64,000 bases of DNA from Erwinia piriflorinigrans CFBP 5888 (GTDB lineage: Bacteria > Pseudomonadota > Gammaproteobacteria > Enterobacterales > Enterobacteriaceae), in NCBI RefSeq assembly GCF_001050515.1, contig NZ_CAHS01000017.1, positions 62,001-126,000 on the forward strand, given 5' to 3'. The notes below the pieces were generated by a model. It worked only from the letters and a program-made list of their open reading frames with translations. It did no database searches and was not told the origin of the DNA. The position numbers were made by a program, and so were the translations under genes. Shown piece by piece: positions 1 to 10,252 of this stretch; the first letter of the stretch is position 1; every line of letters begins with the position of its first letter.

Positions 1-278
1 TTGGCTCCGCTACGGCTTTCGCCACGCATACGGTAGCCAACGGTTGCGCCCGGTTCTTCACCCAACTGTTCCGCCAGCCGCTGGGCGACATTGCGCGCCG
101 CCAGCCTGCGTGGCTCCAGCAGCAGAATACGCCCGTTAAACCCGGCCAGTTGCAGGATCTGTAATGGCAGCCAGGTGGATTTACCCGCCCCGGTCGGGGC
201 CGCCAGCAGGACCTGGGGTGAAGATTGCAGCGCGGTTAACAGTTCGGGTAATACGGCGCTGACCGGTAATGAACTCAC
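1..278 (-). CDS. hrpB: ATP-dependent helicase HrpB, N-terminal part (runs off the window)
   Basis: The first 92 codons of a DEAH-type helicase are visible. Walker A reads APTGAGKST and is followed by LEPRRLAARNVAQRLAEQL, both typical of HrpB. The start is taken as GTG because GGAG stands 7 nt upstream; an ATG slightly further up is out of frame. HrpB is an accessory nucleic-acid helicase of poorly defined role in enterobacteria. It is divergent from thpR, as in E. coli. Family assignment is by remembered similarity; the C-terminal helicase domain is outside the window. Confidence 0.9.
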   Translation of the reverse strand, partial: MSSLPVSAVLPELLTALQSSPQVLLAAPTGAGKSTWLPLQILQLAGFNGRILLLEPRRLAARNVAQRLAEQLGEEPGATVGYRMRGESRSGA

Positions 279-355
279 GTTTTGACTCCATAACAACATG
301 GCCTAAATCTGCTGCGCATTGTAGCATTGGCGCGTTTGATTTACCGGAGGAGCGG

Positions 356-883
356 ATGGGCGAAGCAAAACGGCTATTTTTTGGCCTTGAACTGCCGGAT
401 AGCTGTAAACAGAGCATTATCCAGTGGCGAGCCCAGACCTTTCCGGCGGAAGCAGGTCGCCCGGTAGCCGCCGATGCCCTGCACCTGACGCTGGCATTCC
501 TCGGCGAGGTCAGTGATGAAAAAGCACGGGCGCTGATGCAGCTGGCCGGGCGCATTCAGCAGCCCTCGTTTTCCCTGACGCTGGATGATGCCGGACACTG
601 GCCGCGTTCCGGCGTGGTATGGCTGGGGCCGCGCCAGGCGCCGCGCGGACTGCTTCAGCTGGCGCAGTTATTACGCTCGCAGGCGGCGCGCAGTGGCTGC
701 GCCCAACCTGCACAATCGTTTCATCCCCATGTCACTATATTGCGCCAGGCTACGCAGTCGGTCGTGCTACCGTCGCACAGCTTTCACGGCTCGCTGCCCG
801 TAGAGCGTTTTGTGCTGTTTCAGTCGCAGTTTACCGGTGGGCGTACCCGCTATAAGGCAATCGCCGCATGGCCACTGTTATAA
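356..883 (+). CDS. thpR: RNA 2',3'-cyclic phosphodiesterase ThpR (LigT)
   Basis: This 175-residue cytoplasmic enzyme belongs to the 2H phosphoesterases. The two HxTx motifs are present as HLTL (residues 43-46) and HVTI (125-128), the catalytic pair of the family. It hydrolyses 2',3'-cyclic phosphate RNA ends and was first described as a 2'-5' RNA ligase. The frame is open upstream to 269, but ATG 356 has GGAGG about 8 nt upstream and gives the usual family length. sfsA follows closely, which suggests cotranscription of thpR and sfsA. Confidence 0.92.
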   Translation: MGEAKRLFFGLELPDSCKQSIIQWRAQTFPAEAGRPVAADALHLTLAFLGEVSDEKARALMQLAGRIQQPSFSLTLDDAGHWPRSGVVWLGPRQAPRGLLQLAQLLRSQAARSGCAQPAQSFHPHVTILRQATQSVVLPSHSFHGSLPVERFVLFQSQFTGGRTRYKAIAAWPLL

Positions 884-892
884 GGAATGGCG

Positions 893-1597
893 ATGAATTT
901 TAGCCCCGTTTTACGCCCCGCGCGGCTGGTGAAACGTTACAAACGCTTTCTGGCGGACGTGGTAACCCCCGAAGGAGACGCGCTGACCATTCACTGCGCC
1001 AACACCGGCGCGATGACCGGATGCGCCACGCCGGGCGATACCGTCTGGTACTCCACATCAGACAGCCTGACGCGCAAATATCCGCACAGCTGGGAGCTGA
1101 CAGAGACGCAGCAGGGCCATTGGATTTGCGTCAATACCTTACGCGCCAATGGGTTAGTGCGTGAGGCGCTGAACGTCGGGCAGATTGCCGAGCTGGCCGG
1201 TTACTCAACGCTGCTGCCGGAAGTGAAGTACGGTCACGAAAAAAGCCGTATTGACTTCCTCTTACAGGCAGACAGTCGCCGCAACTGCTATATTGAAGTC
1301 AAATCGGTAACATTGTTACAACAGGGCAAAGGATATTTCCCGGATGCGGTGACCACACGCGGGCAGAAGCATCTGCGCGAACTGATTCACATCGCTGAAT
1401 CTGGCCAGCGTGCGGTGCTGTTTTTCGCCGTGCTGCATTCGGGTATTGATGACGTTTCACCCGCAAGGCATATCGATGTGCGTTATGCCGAATTGCTGGA
1501 ACAGGCGCGTGAAAAGGGTGTCGAAGTTCTATGTTATAAGGCGCAGTTATCCCCGCAGGGGATTATGCTGCAGGGTGCCCTGAAAGGGGAGTTGTAA
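893..1597 (+). CDS. sfsA: DNA/RNA nuclease SfsA (sugar fermentation stimulation protein)
   Basis: The 234-residue product matches E. coli SfsA in length and in blocks such as [20 protein letters not shown] and [18 protein letters not shown]. SfsA is a DNA-binding protein originally tied to maltose gene expression and later described as a nuclease-like fold. ATG 893 is preferred over ATG 887 because AAGGA then has a 6-nt spacer, and the length then equals that of E. coli. It lies 9 nt after thpR and upstream of dksA, the standard enterobacterial order. Confidence 0.93.
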   Translation: MNFSPVLRPARLVKRYKRFLADVVTPEGDALTIHCANTGAMTGCATPGDTVWYSTSDSLTRKYPHSWELTETQQGHWICVNTLRANGLVREALNVGQIAELAGYSTLLPEVKYGHEKSRIDFLLQADSRRNCYIEVKSVTLLQQGKGYFPDAVTTRGQKHLRELIHIAESGQRAVLFFAVLHSGIDDVSPARHIDVRYAELLEQAREKGVEVLCYKAQLSPQGIMLQGALKGEL

Positions 1598-1900
1598 AAT
1601 ATCGCGCAATTTGCTTTTATACGGCGCTTATCTCTCTGCCGTTTACCCATTGCTCACTATAAAACGGTGTAGCAGCGGTTTGCAGGCGGACCGCAGGTTG
1701 CCAAATACGCTTTTCTTTGCATGGCTGTCAAGGCATGTTGAGGAAAAATTGCTAACATTGACCGCTTCTGTTATTTATAGCGACCTGTTTTTTCCCCTTG
1801 TGGGATCGATACCCGGGTATTTGGCGTGCAGGAAAGGGCTTACGCCCCTGCCCCCTGAATATTGAAGGGTGTGTAGTGCGTGTTATCCAGGAGACACAAC
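1598..1900. other. sfsA-dksA intergenic region
   Basis: About 300 bp with no credible gene. It should contain the dksA promoter(s). AT-rich stretches and a TTGACC hexamer near 1758 are visible, but I cannot place a well-spaced -10 with confidence. A good ribosome-binding site (CCAGGAGA) precedes dksA. Confidence 0.5.
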
Positions 1901-2356
1901 ATGCAAGAAGGGCAAAGCCGTAAAACTTCGTCACTGAGTATTCTCGCCATCGCTGGGGTGGAGCCGTATCAAGAGAAGCCTGGCGAAGAGTATATGAATG
2001 AGGCCCAGCTGGGGCACTTCAGGAAAATTCTTGAAGCGTGGCGTAATCAGCTTCGGGATGAAGTCGATCGTACGGTCACACATATGCAGGACGAAGCTGC
2101 TAACTTCCCGGATCCGGTAGACCGTGCCGCTCAGGAAGAAGAGTTCAGTCTTGAACTGCGTAACCGCGACCGCGAACGCAAGTTGATCAAAAAGATCGAG
2201 AAAACCCTGAAAAAGGTTGAAGACGACGATTTTGGCTACTGCGAATCCTGTGGCGTTGAAATCGGTATCCGTCGTCTTGAAGCGCGTCCTACCGCCGATC
2301 TGTGCATCGACTGTAAAACGCTGGCGGAAATCCGCGAAAAGCAGATGGCTGGCTAA
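1901..2356 (+). CDS. dksA: RNA polymerase-binding transcription factor DksA
   Basis: The 151-residue protein is nearly identical to E. coli DksA as remembered. The coiled-coil region carries the tip motif [14 protein letters not shown] (here [15 protein letters not shown]) with the conserved Asp pair. The C-terminal zinc finger has four cysteines in CESCG and CIDCK. DksA enters the RNA polymerase secondary channel and works with ppGpp in the stringent response. The start is fixed by GGAGA 9 nt upstream. A hairpin follows before gluQ. Confidence 0.97.
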   Translation: MQEGQSRKTSSLSILAIAGVEPYQEKPGEEYMNEAQLGHFRKILEAWRNQLRDEVDRTVTHMQDEAANFPDPVDRAAQEEEFSLELRNRDRERKLIKKIEKTLKKVEDDDFGYCESCGVEIGIRRLEARPTADLCIDCKTLAEIREKQMAG

Positions 2357-2371
2357 CGGCCTATAGATTGT

Positions 2372-2411
2372 GCAGTGAAGCAGGAAACCCCTCCCGTTTG
2401 CGCTTCACTGC
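2372..2411 (+). terminator. Hairpin between dksA and gluQ
   Basis: A 10-bp perfect stem (GCAGTGAAGC with GCTTCACTGC) encloses a 20-nt loop and is followed by a short T-rich run. E. coli and Shigella have a terminator at the same place that limits gluQ expression from the dksA promoter. The same role is inferred here. Confidence 0.7.
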
Positions 2412-2426
2412 CCATCTTTCCTCAAT

Positions 2427-3335
2427 ATGTCATCATCCTATATCGGGCGTTTTGCCCCATCCCCCTCCGGCGACCTGCATTTTGGTTCACTGATTGCGGC
2501 TTTAGGCAGTTATCTTCAGGCGCGCGCGCAGGACGGCATCTGGCGGGTTCGCATCGAAGATATCGACCCACCGCGTGAAGTGCCCGGTGCGGCAACGCGT
2601 ATTTTGCAACAGCTGGAAAACTACGGCCTTGAGTGGGACGGCGAAGTGCTGTGGCAGTCGCAGCGCTATGAGGCTTATCGCGCCGCCCTTGACCAACTTC
2701 AGCAACTGGGGATGAGCTATTACTGCACCTGCTCACGTAGCCGTATTCAGCAGTGCGGCGGGCTGTATGACGGCCACTGCCGGGAACGGCACCGTGGCCC
2801 TGATCAGGCCGCCATGCGCCTGAAAGTAGACAACCCAGTACTGGCTTTTCACGACCAGCTGCGCGGCTGCATCCAGGCTGACCCGAAACTGGCGCGGGAA
2901 GACTTTATTATTCACCGCCGCGATGGCCTGTTTGCTTACAATCTGGCGGTAGTGGTGGACGATCATTTTCAGGGCATCACTGAAGTCGTTCGTGGTGCGG
3001 ATTTGATTGAGCCAACGGTGCGGCAAATCGCCCTTTATCAGCAGTTTGGCTGGCTCACGCCGCGCCATTTACATCTGCCGCTGGCAATCAATCACGACGG
3101 GAATAAACTGTCGAAGCAAAATCATGCGCCGTCGTTGCCGACGGGCGATGTACGCCCTGTGCTAGTACAGGCACTGCATTTTCTCGGCCAGGCTATAACG
3201 GATGAGTGGCGGGACATGACCCCCGCCACGCTGTTACAGCAGGCAATTATCGGTTGGCAGCAGGCTAAAATCCCCAGAAACAACGCCATGCTGACGGATA
3301 CGACGACTTCGGCATTCTCAAACGGCTCACTCTGA
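2427..3335 (+). CDS. gluQ: Glutamyl-Q tRNA(Asp) synthetase GluQ
   Basis: This 302-residue paralogue of glutamyl-tRNA synthetase lacks the anticodon-binding half, as is normal for the family. The HIGH-like motif is HFGS (18-21) and the KMSKS-like motif is KLSKQ. Zinc ligands are visible as YYCTC (C100, C102) and further down at GHC. The enzyme attaches glutamate to queuosine at position 34 of tRNA(Asp). Its location directly after dksA and before pcnB is conserved in enterobacteria. Confidence 0.94.
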   Translation: MSSSYIGRFAPSPSGDLHFGSLIAALGSYLQARAQDGIWRVRIEDIDPPREVPGAATRILQQLENYGLEWDGEVLWQSQRYEAYRAALDQLQQLGMSYYCTCSRSRIQQCGGLYDGHCRERHRGPDQAAMRLKVDNPVLAFHDQLRGCIQADPKLAREDFIIHRRDGLFAYNLAVVVDDHFQGITEVVRGADLIEPTVRQIALYQQFGWLTPRHLHLPLAINHDGNKLSKQNHAPSLPTGDVRPVLVQALHFLGQAITDEWRDMTPATLLQQAIIGWQQAKIPRNNAMLTDTTTSAFSNGSL

Positions 3336-3393
3336 GCTATGATTAGCCGCTGTTTTTATCGACCAGATTTTTTTGTCACTATCGAGGTGTCCC

Positions 3394-4824
3394 ATTTTTA
3401 CCCGAGTTGCTAATTTTTGCCGAAAAGTCCTCAGTCGCGAAGAAGTCGCACCAACCGAGGTCGCGGAAGTGCGTCAGGTGGCGATCGTCCCGCGTGACAG
3501 TCATAACATCTCGCGCAAGGACATCAGTGAAAATGCCCTCAAGGTGCTCTATCGCCTGAATAAAGCGGGATATGAAGCTTACCTGGTTGGCGGCGGCGTG
3601 CGCGATTTGCTGCTGGGTAAAAAGCCGAAAGACTTCGATGTGACCACCAACGCCACGCCGGATCAGATGCGTAAGTTATTCCGCAACTGCCGCCTGGTGG
3701 GTCGGCGCTTCCGCCTCGCCCATGTGATGTTCGGCCCGGAAATTATCGAGGTCGCCACCTTCCGTGGTCACCACGAAGCTGAACAGCAGGTTTCTGAAGA
3801 TCGTAACACCTCACAGCGCGACCAGAATGGCATGCTACTGCGGGATAACATTTTCGGTACGATTGAAGATGACGCCCAGCGCCGCGATCTGACGATTAAC
3901 AGCCTCTATTACAGCGTTGCCGATTTCACGGTTCGTGATTATGTGGGTGGCCTGAGCGATCTGCAACAGGGCATCATCCGCATGATTGGTGACCCGGAAA
4001 CCCGCTACCGTGAAGATCCGGTACGCATGCTGCGCGTAGTGCGCTTTGCCGCCAAGCTGGATATGAGCATCGCCGCCGAGACCGGGGAACCGATCCCGCG
4101 CCTGGCGACCCTGTTGCACGATATTCCCCCGGCGCGTCTGTTCGAAGAGACGCTGAAGTTGCTACAGGCCGGTTATGGTCACAGCACTTACCTCAAGCTG
4201 CTTGAATATCAGCTGTTCCAGCCGTTGTTCCCGACGATTACCCGCTACGTTACCGAACAGGGTGACAGTAACATGGAGCGGATGATCCTGCTGGTGCTGA
4301 AAAATACCGATACGCGCATCCATAGTCAGATGCGCGTGAATCCGGCCTTCCTGTTTGCCGCAATGTTCTGGTATCCCCAGCTGGAAATGGCACAGAAAAT
4401 TGCTCAGGAGAGCGGCCTCGTCTATTACGATGCTTTCGCGCTGGCGATGAATGAAGTGCTGGATGAAGCCTGTCGCTCTCTGGCGATCCCTAAACGCATT
4501 ACCACACTGGTGCGCGATATCTGGCAGCTCCAGCTGCGCCTGTCACGTCGCCACGGTAAACGCGCGTGGAAGCTGATGGAGCATCCTAAGTTCCGCGCCG
4601 CCTACGATCTGCTGGCGCTGCGTGCCGAAGTGGAAAATAACCACGAGCTACAGCGTCTGACGACCTGGTGGAGCGAGTTCCAGGTCTCCGCACCGCCGCA
4701 GCAGAAGACGATGATGAACACCCTCGGCGACGATCCGGCTCCGCGCCGCCGCACCCGCCGTCCGCGCAAACGCGTACCCGGCAACGCACGTCGCGACAGC
4801 AGTAACAGCAATCGCCAGCAATGA
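3394..4824 (+). CDS. pcnB: Poly(A) polymerase I PcnB, probable AUU start
   Basis: This 476-residue nucleotidyltransferase polyadenylates RNA 3' ends and so promotes decay. The core motif [20 protein letters not shown] (residues 64-83) contains the catalytic DFD. The C-terminal tail [10 protein letters not shown] is basic. No ATG or GTG sits where the family begins. The codon aligned with the E. coli start is ATT at 3394, with GAGGT 5 nt upstream, exactly as in E. coli where translation is known to start at AUU. A TTG at 3373 is the only other candidate and lacks a ribosome-binding site. pcnB overlaps folK by 4 nt. Confidence 0.93.
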   Translation: MFTRVANFCRKVLSREEVAPTEVAEVRQVAIVPRDSHNISRKDISENALKVLYRLNKAGYEAYLVGGGVRDLLLGKKPKDFDVTTNATPDQMRKLFRNCRLVGRRFRLAHVMFGPEIIEVATFRGHHEAEQQVSEDRNTSQRDQNGMLLRDNIFGTIEDDAQRRDLTINSLYYSVADFTVRDYVGGLSDLQQGIIRMIGDPETRYREDPVRMLRVVRFAAKLDMSIAAETGEPIPRLATLLHDIPPARLFEETLKLLQAGYGHSTYLKLLEYQLFQPLFPTITRYVTEQGDSNMERMILLVLKNTDTRIHSQMRVNPAFLFAAMFWYPQLEMAQKIAQESGLVYYDAFALAMNEVLDEACRSLAIPKRITTLVRDIWQLQLRLSRRHGKRAWKLMEHPKFRAAYDLLALRAEVENNHELQRLTTWWSEFQVSAPPQQKTMMNTLGDDPAPRRRTRRPRKRVPGNARRDSSNSNRQQ

Positions 4825-5300
4825 CCCGCGTTTATCTGGCGTTGGGCAGTAATCTGGCCGACCCGCTGCATCAGGTGCAATCCGCGCTTGATGCGTTGGC
4901 GGCGATGCCGGATTGCCGGCTGGTTGCCATCTCTTCGCTGTACCGCACGCCACCTTACGGCCCTGCGGATCAACCCGATTTTCTCAACGCGGCTGTCGCC
5001 ATCGATACCGGTCTTGACGCTGAAACGCTGCTCGATCATACCCAACGTATTGAGCTGGAGCAGGGGCGCATACGCAAGGCGCACCGCTGGGGGCCACGCA
5101 CGCTCGACCTTGATATTATGCTGTTCGGTGAGCAGACGCTAAATACGCCTCGCCTGACGGTGCCGCATTACGATATGCATAACCGGGCCTTTATGTTGAA
5201 GCCACTGCTGGAGATAGCGCCCGCGCTCTGCCTGCCGGACGGCAGGCGGCTGGCTGATATATTGGCTACCCTCGACAGCAGTGCCATTCGTCCCTGGTGA
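4821..5300 (+). CDS. folK: 6-hydroxymethyl-7,8-dihydropterin pyrophosphokinase FolK
   Basis: The 159-residue folate enzyme transfers pyrophosphate from ATP to hydroxymethyl-dihydropterin. Family hallmarks are YLALGSNL at the N terminus and [15 protein letters not shown] in the middle, the latter containing the two Mg-binding Asp residues. The start overlaps the pcnB stop (ATGA), which indicates translational coupling. panB follows after a short gap, as in E. coli. Confidence 0.95.
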   Translation: MTRVYLALGSNLADPLHQVQSALDALAAMPDCRLVAISSLYRTPPYGPADQPDFLNAAVAIDTGLDAETLLDHTQRIELEQGRIRKAHRWGPRTLDLDIMLFGEQTLNTPRLTVPHYDMHNRAFMLKPLLEIAPALCLPDGRRLADILATLDSSAIRPW

Positions 5301-5377
5301 ACCATTATACAGCGGCTATGCACCCCTATTTCATTGCTTTAAACTACGCCAAACAGAAGATTCCTGATGAGGATACG

Positions 5378-6172
5378 ATGAAACCGACTACCGTCTCGAC
5401 GTTACGCCAGTGGAAACAGCAGGGAGAGAAATTCGCCTCTATCACCGCTTATGATTTTAGTTTTGCCCGCCTGTTTGCCGATGAAGGTATTCAGGTGATG
5501 CTGGTAGGCGACTCGCTGGGTATGGTGGTACAGGGCCACGATTCGACGCTGCCGGTGACCGTTGCCGATATTGTTTACCATACCGAAGCGGTGCGCCGTG
5601 GGGCACCCGCCGCGCTGCTGCTCGCCGACCTGCCTTTTATGAGTTACAGCACTCCGCAACAGACCTTTGACAGCGCGGCGCAGCTGATGCGTGCTGGCGC
5701 AAACATGATCAAACTGGAAGGCGGAAAATGGCTGGCGGAGACGGTTAAACAGCTGACCGAGCGTGCTGTTCCGGTCTGCGGCCATCTCGGTTTGACCCCG
5801 CAGTCGGTGAATATTTTCGGCGGTTATAAGGTTCAGGGTCGAGAAGCGGAAGCCGCCGACCGACTGCTGGATGACGCCCTGGCGCTGGAAGCCGCTGGTA
5901 TGCAGCTGCTGGTGCTGGAGTGCGTACCGACAGCGCTGGCAAAACGCGTGACCGACGCGCTGACCGTGCCGGTGATTGGCATCGGTGCCGGTAATGCCAC
6001 CGATGGTCAGATCCTGGTGATGCACGATGCCTTTGGGATCACCGGTGGCCATATTCCTAAATTTGCTAAAAACTTCCTCGCCGAAACCGGCGATATTCGC
6101 GCCGCAGCGCGTCAATATGCGGAAGAAGTGAAAGCCGGTAGCTACCCGGCAGAAGAACACAGCTTTCAGTAA
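5378..6172 (+). CDS. panB: 3-methyl-2-oxobutanoate hydroxymethyltransferase PanB
   Basis: This 264-residue enzyme catalyses the first committed step of pantothenate synthesis, making ketopantoate from ketoisovalerate and methylene-THF. The metal ligands are in place: D45 (VGDSLGM), D84 (LLADLPF) and E114 (IKLEGG). The frame is open from 5297, but ATG 5378 has GAGG at the right distance and gives the family length. panC starts 16 nt after the stop, so panBC form an operon. Confidence 0.96.
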   Translation: MKPTTVSTLRQWKQQGEKFASITAYDFSFARLFADEGIQVMLVGDSLGMVVQGHDSTLPVTVADIVYHTEAVRRGAPAALLLADLPFMSYSTPQQTFDSAAQLMRAGANMIKLEGGKWLAETVKQLTERAVPVCGHLGLTPQSVNIFGGYKVQGREAEAADRLLDDALALEAAGMQLLVLECVPTALAKRVTDALTVPVIGIGAGNATDGQILVMHDAFGITGGHIPKFAKNFLAETGDIRAAARQYAEEVKAGSYPAEEHSFQ

Positions 6173-6187
6173 CCGAGGAGTCACAGC

Positions 6188-7042
6188 GTGCTGATTATTG
6201 AAACCCTGCCGATGCTGCGCCGTGAAGTGCGGCGCTGGCGTCAGGATGGCAAACGTGTTGCGCTGGTTCCCACGATGGGAAACCTGCATGACGGGCATAT
6301 GACGCTGGTCGATGAAGCGCGTGAGCGTGCGGATATCGTTATCGTGTCGATTTTTGTTAATCCGATGCAGTTTGAACGCCCTGACGATCTGGCACGTTAT
6401 CCGCGCACCCTTCAGCAGGATTGCGAAAAGCTGAATCGCCGTGGCGTCGATCTGGTTTTCTCCCCTGCTCCCGGGGATATTTATCCTCAAGGGCTGGATG
6501 AACAGACCTTTGTTGATGTTCCCAGCCTTTCTACGCTGTTAGAAGGTGCCAGCCGCCCCGGTCATTTTCGCGGCGTATCCACCATTGTTAGCAAGCTGTT
6601 TAACCTGGTGCAGCCGGATCTCGCCTGCTTTGGTGAAAAAGATTATCAGCAGCTGGCGCTGATCCGCAGAATGGTGGCGGATATGGGCTACGATATTGAT
6701 ATTATCGGCGTGCCCACCGTGCGCGCCAAAGATGGCCTGGCGCTCAGTTCTCGCAACGGCTACCTGACGGCGGAAGAGCGTAAAATCGCCCCTGAACTCA
6801 GTAAAGTGATGCAGCAAATCGCTGAACGGCTTATTCAGGGAGAGCGCCATATTGAAGAGACGATTGCTCATGCAGAAAACGCGTTGGCTGAGAAGGGCTT
6901 ACGGGCCGATGGCCTGGCGATAGTCGATGCCGATACCCTACTGCCGCTGAATGTCGACAGCCAGCGAGCGGTGATTTTAATGGCCGCATGGCTCGGTAAG
7001 GCACGTCTGATTGATAATCAGCAGGTCGATCTCACGCAGTAG
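6188..7042 (+). CDS. panC: Pantoate-beta-alanine ligase PanC
   Basis: The 284-residue synthetase joins pantoate and beta-alanine using ATP. The nucleotide-binding HIGH-type motif is [12 protein letters not shown] (29-40), and a KMSKS-like LSSRNGYL occurs near residue 185. The start is GTG, with CCGAGGAG upstream. It follows panB directly and precedes panD by about 60 nt. Confidence 0.96.
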   Translation: MLIIETLPMLRREVRRWRQDGKRVALVPTMGNLHDGHMTLVDEARERADIVIVSIFVNPMQFERPDDLARYPRTLQQDCEKLNRRGVDLVFSPAPGDIYPQGLDEQTFVDVPSLSTLLEGASRPGHFRGVSTIVSKLFNLVQPDLACFGEKDYQQLALIRRMVADMGYDIDIIGVPTVRAKDGLALSSRNGYLTAEERKIAPELSKVMQQIAERLIQGERHIEETIAHAENALAEKGLRADGLAIVDADTLLPLNVDSQRAVILMAAWLGKARLIDNQQVDLTQ

Positions 7043-7106
7043 ACAGCAGCGCCGGTTCAGATAATACTGGCGCTAGTTTTTTGAATTGATTGCAGAGTAA
7101 TGAATG

Positions 7107-7487
7107 ATGAATCGTACTATGTTGCAGGGCAAACTCCACCGGGTGAAAGTGACCCAGGCAGACCTGAATTACGAAGGCTCCTGCGCCATCGACCAGGATT
7201 TTCTCGACGCTTCCGGCATTCTGCAATACGAAGCTATCGATATTTATAACGTGAATAACGGCCAGCGTTTCTCTACCTATGCTATCGCCGCCGAACGCGG
7301 TTCTAAAATCATCTCAGTGAACGGCGCAGCAGCACGCTGCGCCTGTGAGGGCGACCTGCTGATTATCTGTTCTTACGTGCAGATGTCGGATGAGCAGGCG
7401 CGCGCCTGGCAGCCTAAAGTCGCTTATTTCGAAGGTGATAATCAGATGAAACGCGTAGCGAAAGCGGTGCCGGTTCAGGTCGCCTGA
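7107..7487 (+). CDS. panD: Aspartate 1-decarboxylase PanD (pyruvoyl enzyme precursor)
   Basis: This 126-residue pro-enzyme cleaves itself between G24 and S25 in the motif YEGSCAID, which creates the pyruvoyl group used to make beta-alanine. There are two tandem ATGs; the second (used here) gives the E. coli length and better spacing to AGAG. The protein completes the panBCD set. A hairpin lies between it and the convergent yadH. Confidence 0.95.
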   Translation: MNRTMLQGKLHRVKVTQADLNYEGSCAIDQDFLDASGILQYEAIDIYNVNNGQRFSTYAIAAERGSKIISVNGAAARCACEGDLLIICSYVQMSDEQARAWQPKVAYFEGDNQMKRVAKAVPVQVA

Positions 7488-7521
7488 TCTGATCTGCGCC
7501 CTTAACCAGGGCCATATTCAG

Positions 7522-7556
7522 ACAAGGGCCGAACGGTTTTGCCGTCCGGCCCTTGT
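7522..7556. terminator. Hairpin between convergent panD and yadH
   Basis: An imperfect 15-bp inverted repeat (ACAAGGGCCG paired with CGGCCCTTGT, one mismatch further in) has a short T-rich loop. No U-run follows on either side. Its position between converging genes suggests a bidirectional terminator. Confidence 0.6.
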
Positions 7557-7563
7557 GATATCA

Positions 7564-8334
7564 TCAGGTACGCAGCCCTCGCCCACGCTGAATTAATCCC
7601 CACACTACCGCATAAAACACCAGAATAAACCCCACCAGCACACCGATGGTGAAGCCCAGCGGCACGTCATTGATGCCGAGAAAACCGTAGCGGAAGCCGC
7701 TGATCATGTAGACGATCGGATTCAGCTTCGACACCATCTGCCACACCGGCGGCAGCAGCGACAGGGAATAAAACACGCCGCCAAGATAGGTTAACGGTGT
7801 CAACACGAAGGTCGGGATCAGGCTGATATCATCAAAGGTTCGGGCAAACACCGCGTTCAGCAGGCCCGCCAGCGAGAACAGTATCGCCGTCAGCAGCAGC
7901 GTAACCGCCACCATCAGCCACGAGTGAACGTGAAACGGCACGAAGAACAGCGAGATGGCCGTCACCAGCACGCCAACACAGATCCCCCGGGCCACGCCGC
8001 CGCCAACATAGCCAGCAATAATCACATGGGTTGGCACCGGAGCTACCAGCAGCTCCTCAATGTTGCGCTGAAATTTGGCGCTGAAGAATGAGGATGCCAC
8101 GTTGGCATAGGCATTGGTGATCACCGCCATCATAATCAGCCCCGGCACGATAAACTGCATGTAGCTAAAACCGTGCATTTCACCAATGCGTGAACCGATC
8201 AGGTTGCCAAAAATAATAAAGTAGAGCGTCATAGTGATAACCGGCGGTACCAGCGTCTGGATCCAGATACGCGCAAAACGGTTAACTTCCTTGCCCCAGA
8301 TACTCTTCAGGGCCACCCAGTACAAATGTGTCAT
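7564..8334 (-). CDS. yadH: ABC transporter permease YadH
   Basis: The 256-residue ABC-2 type inner-membrane protein has about six hydrophobic segments. It matches E. coli YadH in blocks such as TMTLYFIIFGNLIGSRIG and LTPLTYLGGVFYSLSLLPP. It pairs with the ATPase YadG, whose stop it overlaps by 4 nt. The substrate is unknown. The order yadG-yadH next to panD and can is conserved. Confidence 0.93.
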   Translation of the reverse strand: MTHLYWVALKSIWGKEVNRFARIWIQTLVPPVITMTLYFIIFGNLIGSRIGEMHGFSYMQFIVPGLIMMAVITNAYANVASSFFSAKFQRNIEELLVAPVPTHVIIAGYVGGGVARGICVGVLVTAISLFFVPFHVHSWLMVAVTLLLTAILFSLAGLLNAVFARTFDDISLIPTFVLTPLTYLGGVFYSLSLLPPVWQMVSKLNPIVYMISGFRYGFLGINDVPLGFTIGVLVGFILVFYAVVWGLIQRGRGLRT

Positions 8335-9257
8335 GCTTTGTCTCCTTTGCGACCGTTTACCAGGTCAACAAACAGCTCCTCAAGGCGGTTTGCCTTGTTG
8401 CGCATACTCAAAACCTGCACGCCCTGATGGCTAAGCTGGCTAAAGACGCTGTTTAAGCCCTGCTCGCGCAGCACTTCGACCTCCAGGGTTGTGGTGTCGG
8501 TTAGCCGGTACTGAAAGCCTTCCAGCTTAGGCAGCGGACTTTTTGCTGCCAGATCGAGGATAAAAGTTTCCGATTTCAGTTTAGCCAGCAGCCCCTTCAT
8601 CGAGGTGTTTTCCACCAGTTCACCATGCTGGATAATGCCGATATTGCGACACAGCATCTCAGCTTCTTCCAGGTAATGCGTGGTGAGAATAATAGTGGTT
8701 CCCTGCGCATTCAGTTCTTGCAGGAAGGTCCACATTGAGCGGCGCAGTTCAATATCAACCCCGGCAGTCGGTTCATCCAGGATCAGCAGTTTCGGTTCAT
8801 GCATCAGGGCGCGGGCAATCATCAGACGGCGCTTCATTCCGCCCGACAGCATACGCGCACGCTCGTGACGTTTGCCCCACAGATCCAACTGCGTCAGGTA
8901 TTTTTCAGCCCGTTGCAGCGCAACCGCCTTTTCCACGCCGTATAATCCGGCCTGGCTCACCACAATCTGCATGACGGTTTCGAACTGGTTAAAATTGAAT
9001 TCCTGCGGCACCAGCCCCAGCTGTCGTTTCGCATTAACCACGTCTTTTTGCAGGTCATAACCGAACACCCGCACCTTTCCGGTGGTTTTATTCACCAGCG
9101 AGCTGATAATGCCTATAGTGGTCGATTTACCGGCGCCGTTAGGGCCGAGCAGGGCATAGAAATCACCGGCTTCGACGGCAAGGTCAATGCCCTTTAGCGC
9201 CTGAACCCCGCCCTGATAGGTTTTGGTTAGCTTTTCAAGTTCCAGTGCATAAGTCAT
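8331..9257 (-). CDS. yadG: ABC transporter ATP-binding protein YadG
   Basis: This 308-residue ATPase shows Walker A GPNGAGKST, signature LSGGMKRR and Walker B LLILDEPTAGVD, then the H-loop region TTHYLEEAE. It energises the YadH permease; together they form a putative exporter of unknown substrate. It is divergent from can. Confidence 0.93.
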   Translation of the reverse strand: MTYALELEKLTKTYQGGVQALKGIDLAVEAGDFYALLGPNGAGKSTTIGIISSLVNKTTGKVRVFGYDLQKDVVNAKRQLGLVPQEFNFNQFETVMQIVVSQAGLYGVEKAVALQRAEKYLTQLDLWGKRHERARMLSGGMKRRLMIARALMHEPKLLILDEPTAGVDIELRRSMWTFLQELNAQGTTIILTTHYLEEAEMLCRNIGIIQHGELVENTSMKGLLAKLKSETFILDLAAKSPLPKLEGFQYRLTDTTTLEVEVLREQGLNSVFSQLSHQGVQVLSMRNKANRLEELFVDLVNGRKGDKA

Positions 9258-9477
9258 AAGTTAAAAAGTGCCCTGTTTTAGGTATATCCGCAGCGTTTAG
9301 AGCAGCAGTGAAATGTGCGGAAGTGGTTTCTCTTCATCACCGATTTGTCGGGATGCAGCTCCCCGCGCCCCTTGTGCAACTCGATTTTCGGTTATTGATT
9401 TCTTGTTAGTCGTTTTCAATTATGCTGCGCTGGCCTATATTGTTGCCACGCATTTTGAGCTATTGGTCAACACCCTT

Positions 9478-10140
9478 ATGAAAGATATTAATACCCTTAT
9501 CAGCAACAATCGCCAGTGGTCCAGACTGCTCAAAGAAGAAGATCCCGGCTTTTTTGAACGCCTTTCTCTGGCGCAAAAGCCTCGATTTCTTTGGATCGGC
9601 TGCTCAGACAGCCGCGTACCCGCCGAGCGGCTGACCGGGCTGGAGCCGGGCGAACTGTTCGTTCACCGCAACGTCGCCAACCTGGTTGTCCACACGGATT
9701 TAAACTGCCTGTCGGTGGTGCAATACGCGGTTGAAGTGCTGGAAGTGGAACACATTATCATCTGTGGCCACTACGGCTGCGGCGGCGTTCAGGCGGCGTT
9801 GGAAAACCCGGAACTGGGGCTGATTGACAACTGGCTGCTGCATATCCGCGATTTATGGTACAAGCATAGCGCGTTATTGGGCGAACTGCCGCCGGAGAAG
9901 CGCGTGGACAAGCTCTGTGAGATTAATGTAATCGAACAGGTGTACAACCTGGGTCACTCTACTATCATGCAGTCCGCATGGAAGCGCGGCCAACAGGTTA
10001 ATCTTCATGGCTGGGTATACGGCATCCAGGATGGCTACCTGCGCGACCTGGAAGTCTCGGCCACCAACCGCGAAACGCTGGAACAGCGATACCGCCACGG
10101 CATAGCCAATTTGCTTAACGACCCGGACCTTAACCCGTAA
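9478..10140 (+). CDS. can: Beta-class carbonic anhydrase Can
   Basis: The 220-residue zinc enzyme interconverts CO2 and bicarbonate in the cytoplasm. Zinc-site residues are visible as C42 and D44 in GCSDSR and H98 and C101 in CGHYGCGG. The frame is open further upstream, but [11 protein letters not shown] aligns with the E. coli N terminus, so ATG 9478 is chosen although its ribosome-binding site is weak. It converges with hpt. Confidence 0.95.
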   Translation: MKDINTLISNNRQWSRLLKEEDPGFFERLSLAQKPRFLWIGCSDSRVPAERLTGLEPGELFVHRNVANLVVHTDLNCLSVVQYAVEVLEVEHIIICGHYGCGGVQAALENPELGLIDNWLLHIRDLWYKHSALLGELPPEKRVDKLCEINVIEQVYNLGHSTIMQSAWKRGQQVNLHGWVYGIQDGYLRDLEVSATNRETLEQRYRHGIANLLNDPDLNP

Positions 10141-10201
10141 TTTGCCTACTGCCGCAAGCATCAGGCTGACCCGAATTCACAAAAGCCGCTTATGTTATAA
10201 C

Positions 10202-10220
10202 AGGCCGGAATGTCCGGCCT
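10202..10220. terminator. Bidirectional hairpin between can and hpt
   Basis: A perfect 8-bp stem AGGCCGGA/TCCGGCCT with a 3-nt loop lies between converging genes. Tails are only mildly T-rich, so terminator function is inferred from position. Confidence 0.6.
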
Positions 10221-10252
10221 TAGTCGATCGTGCTGTTGCGCGCCTGACGGGA

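Noticed and set aside
5402-6490. 362-codon minus-strand ORF opposite panB-panC
   Set aside because: Shadow frame of two well-identified plus-strand genes; no start signal or family match.
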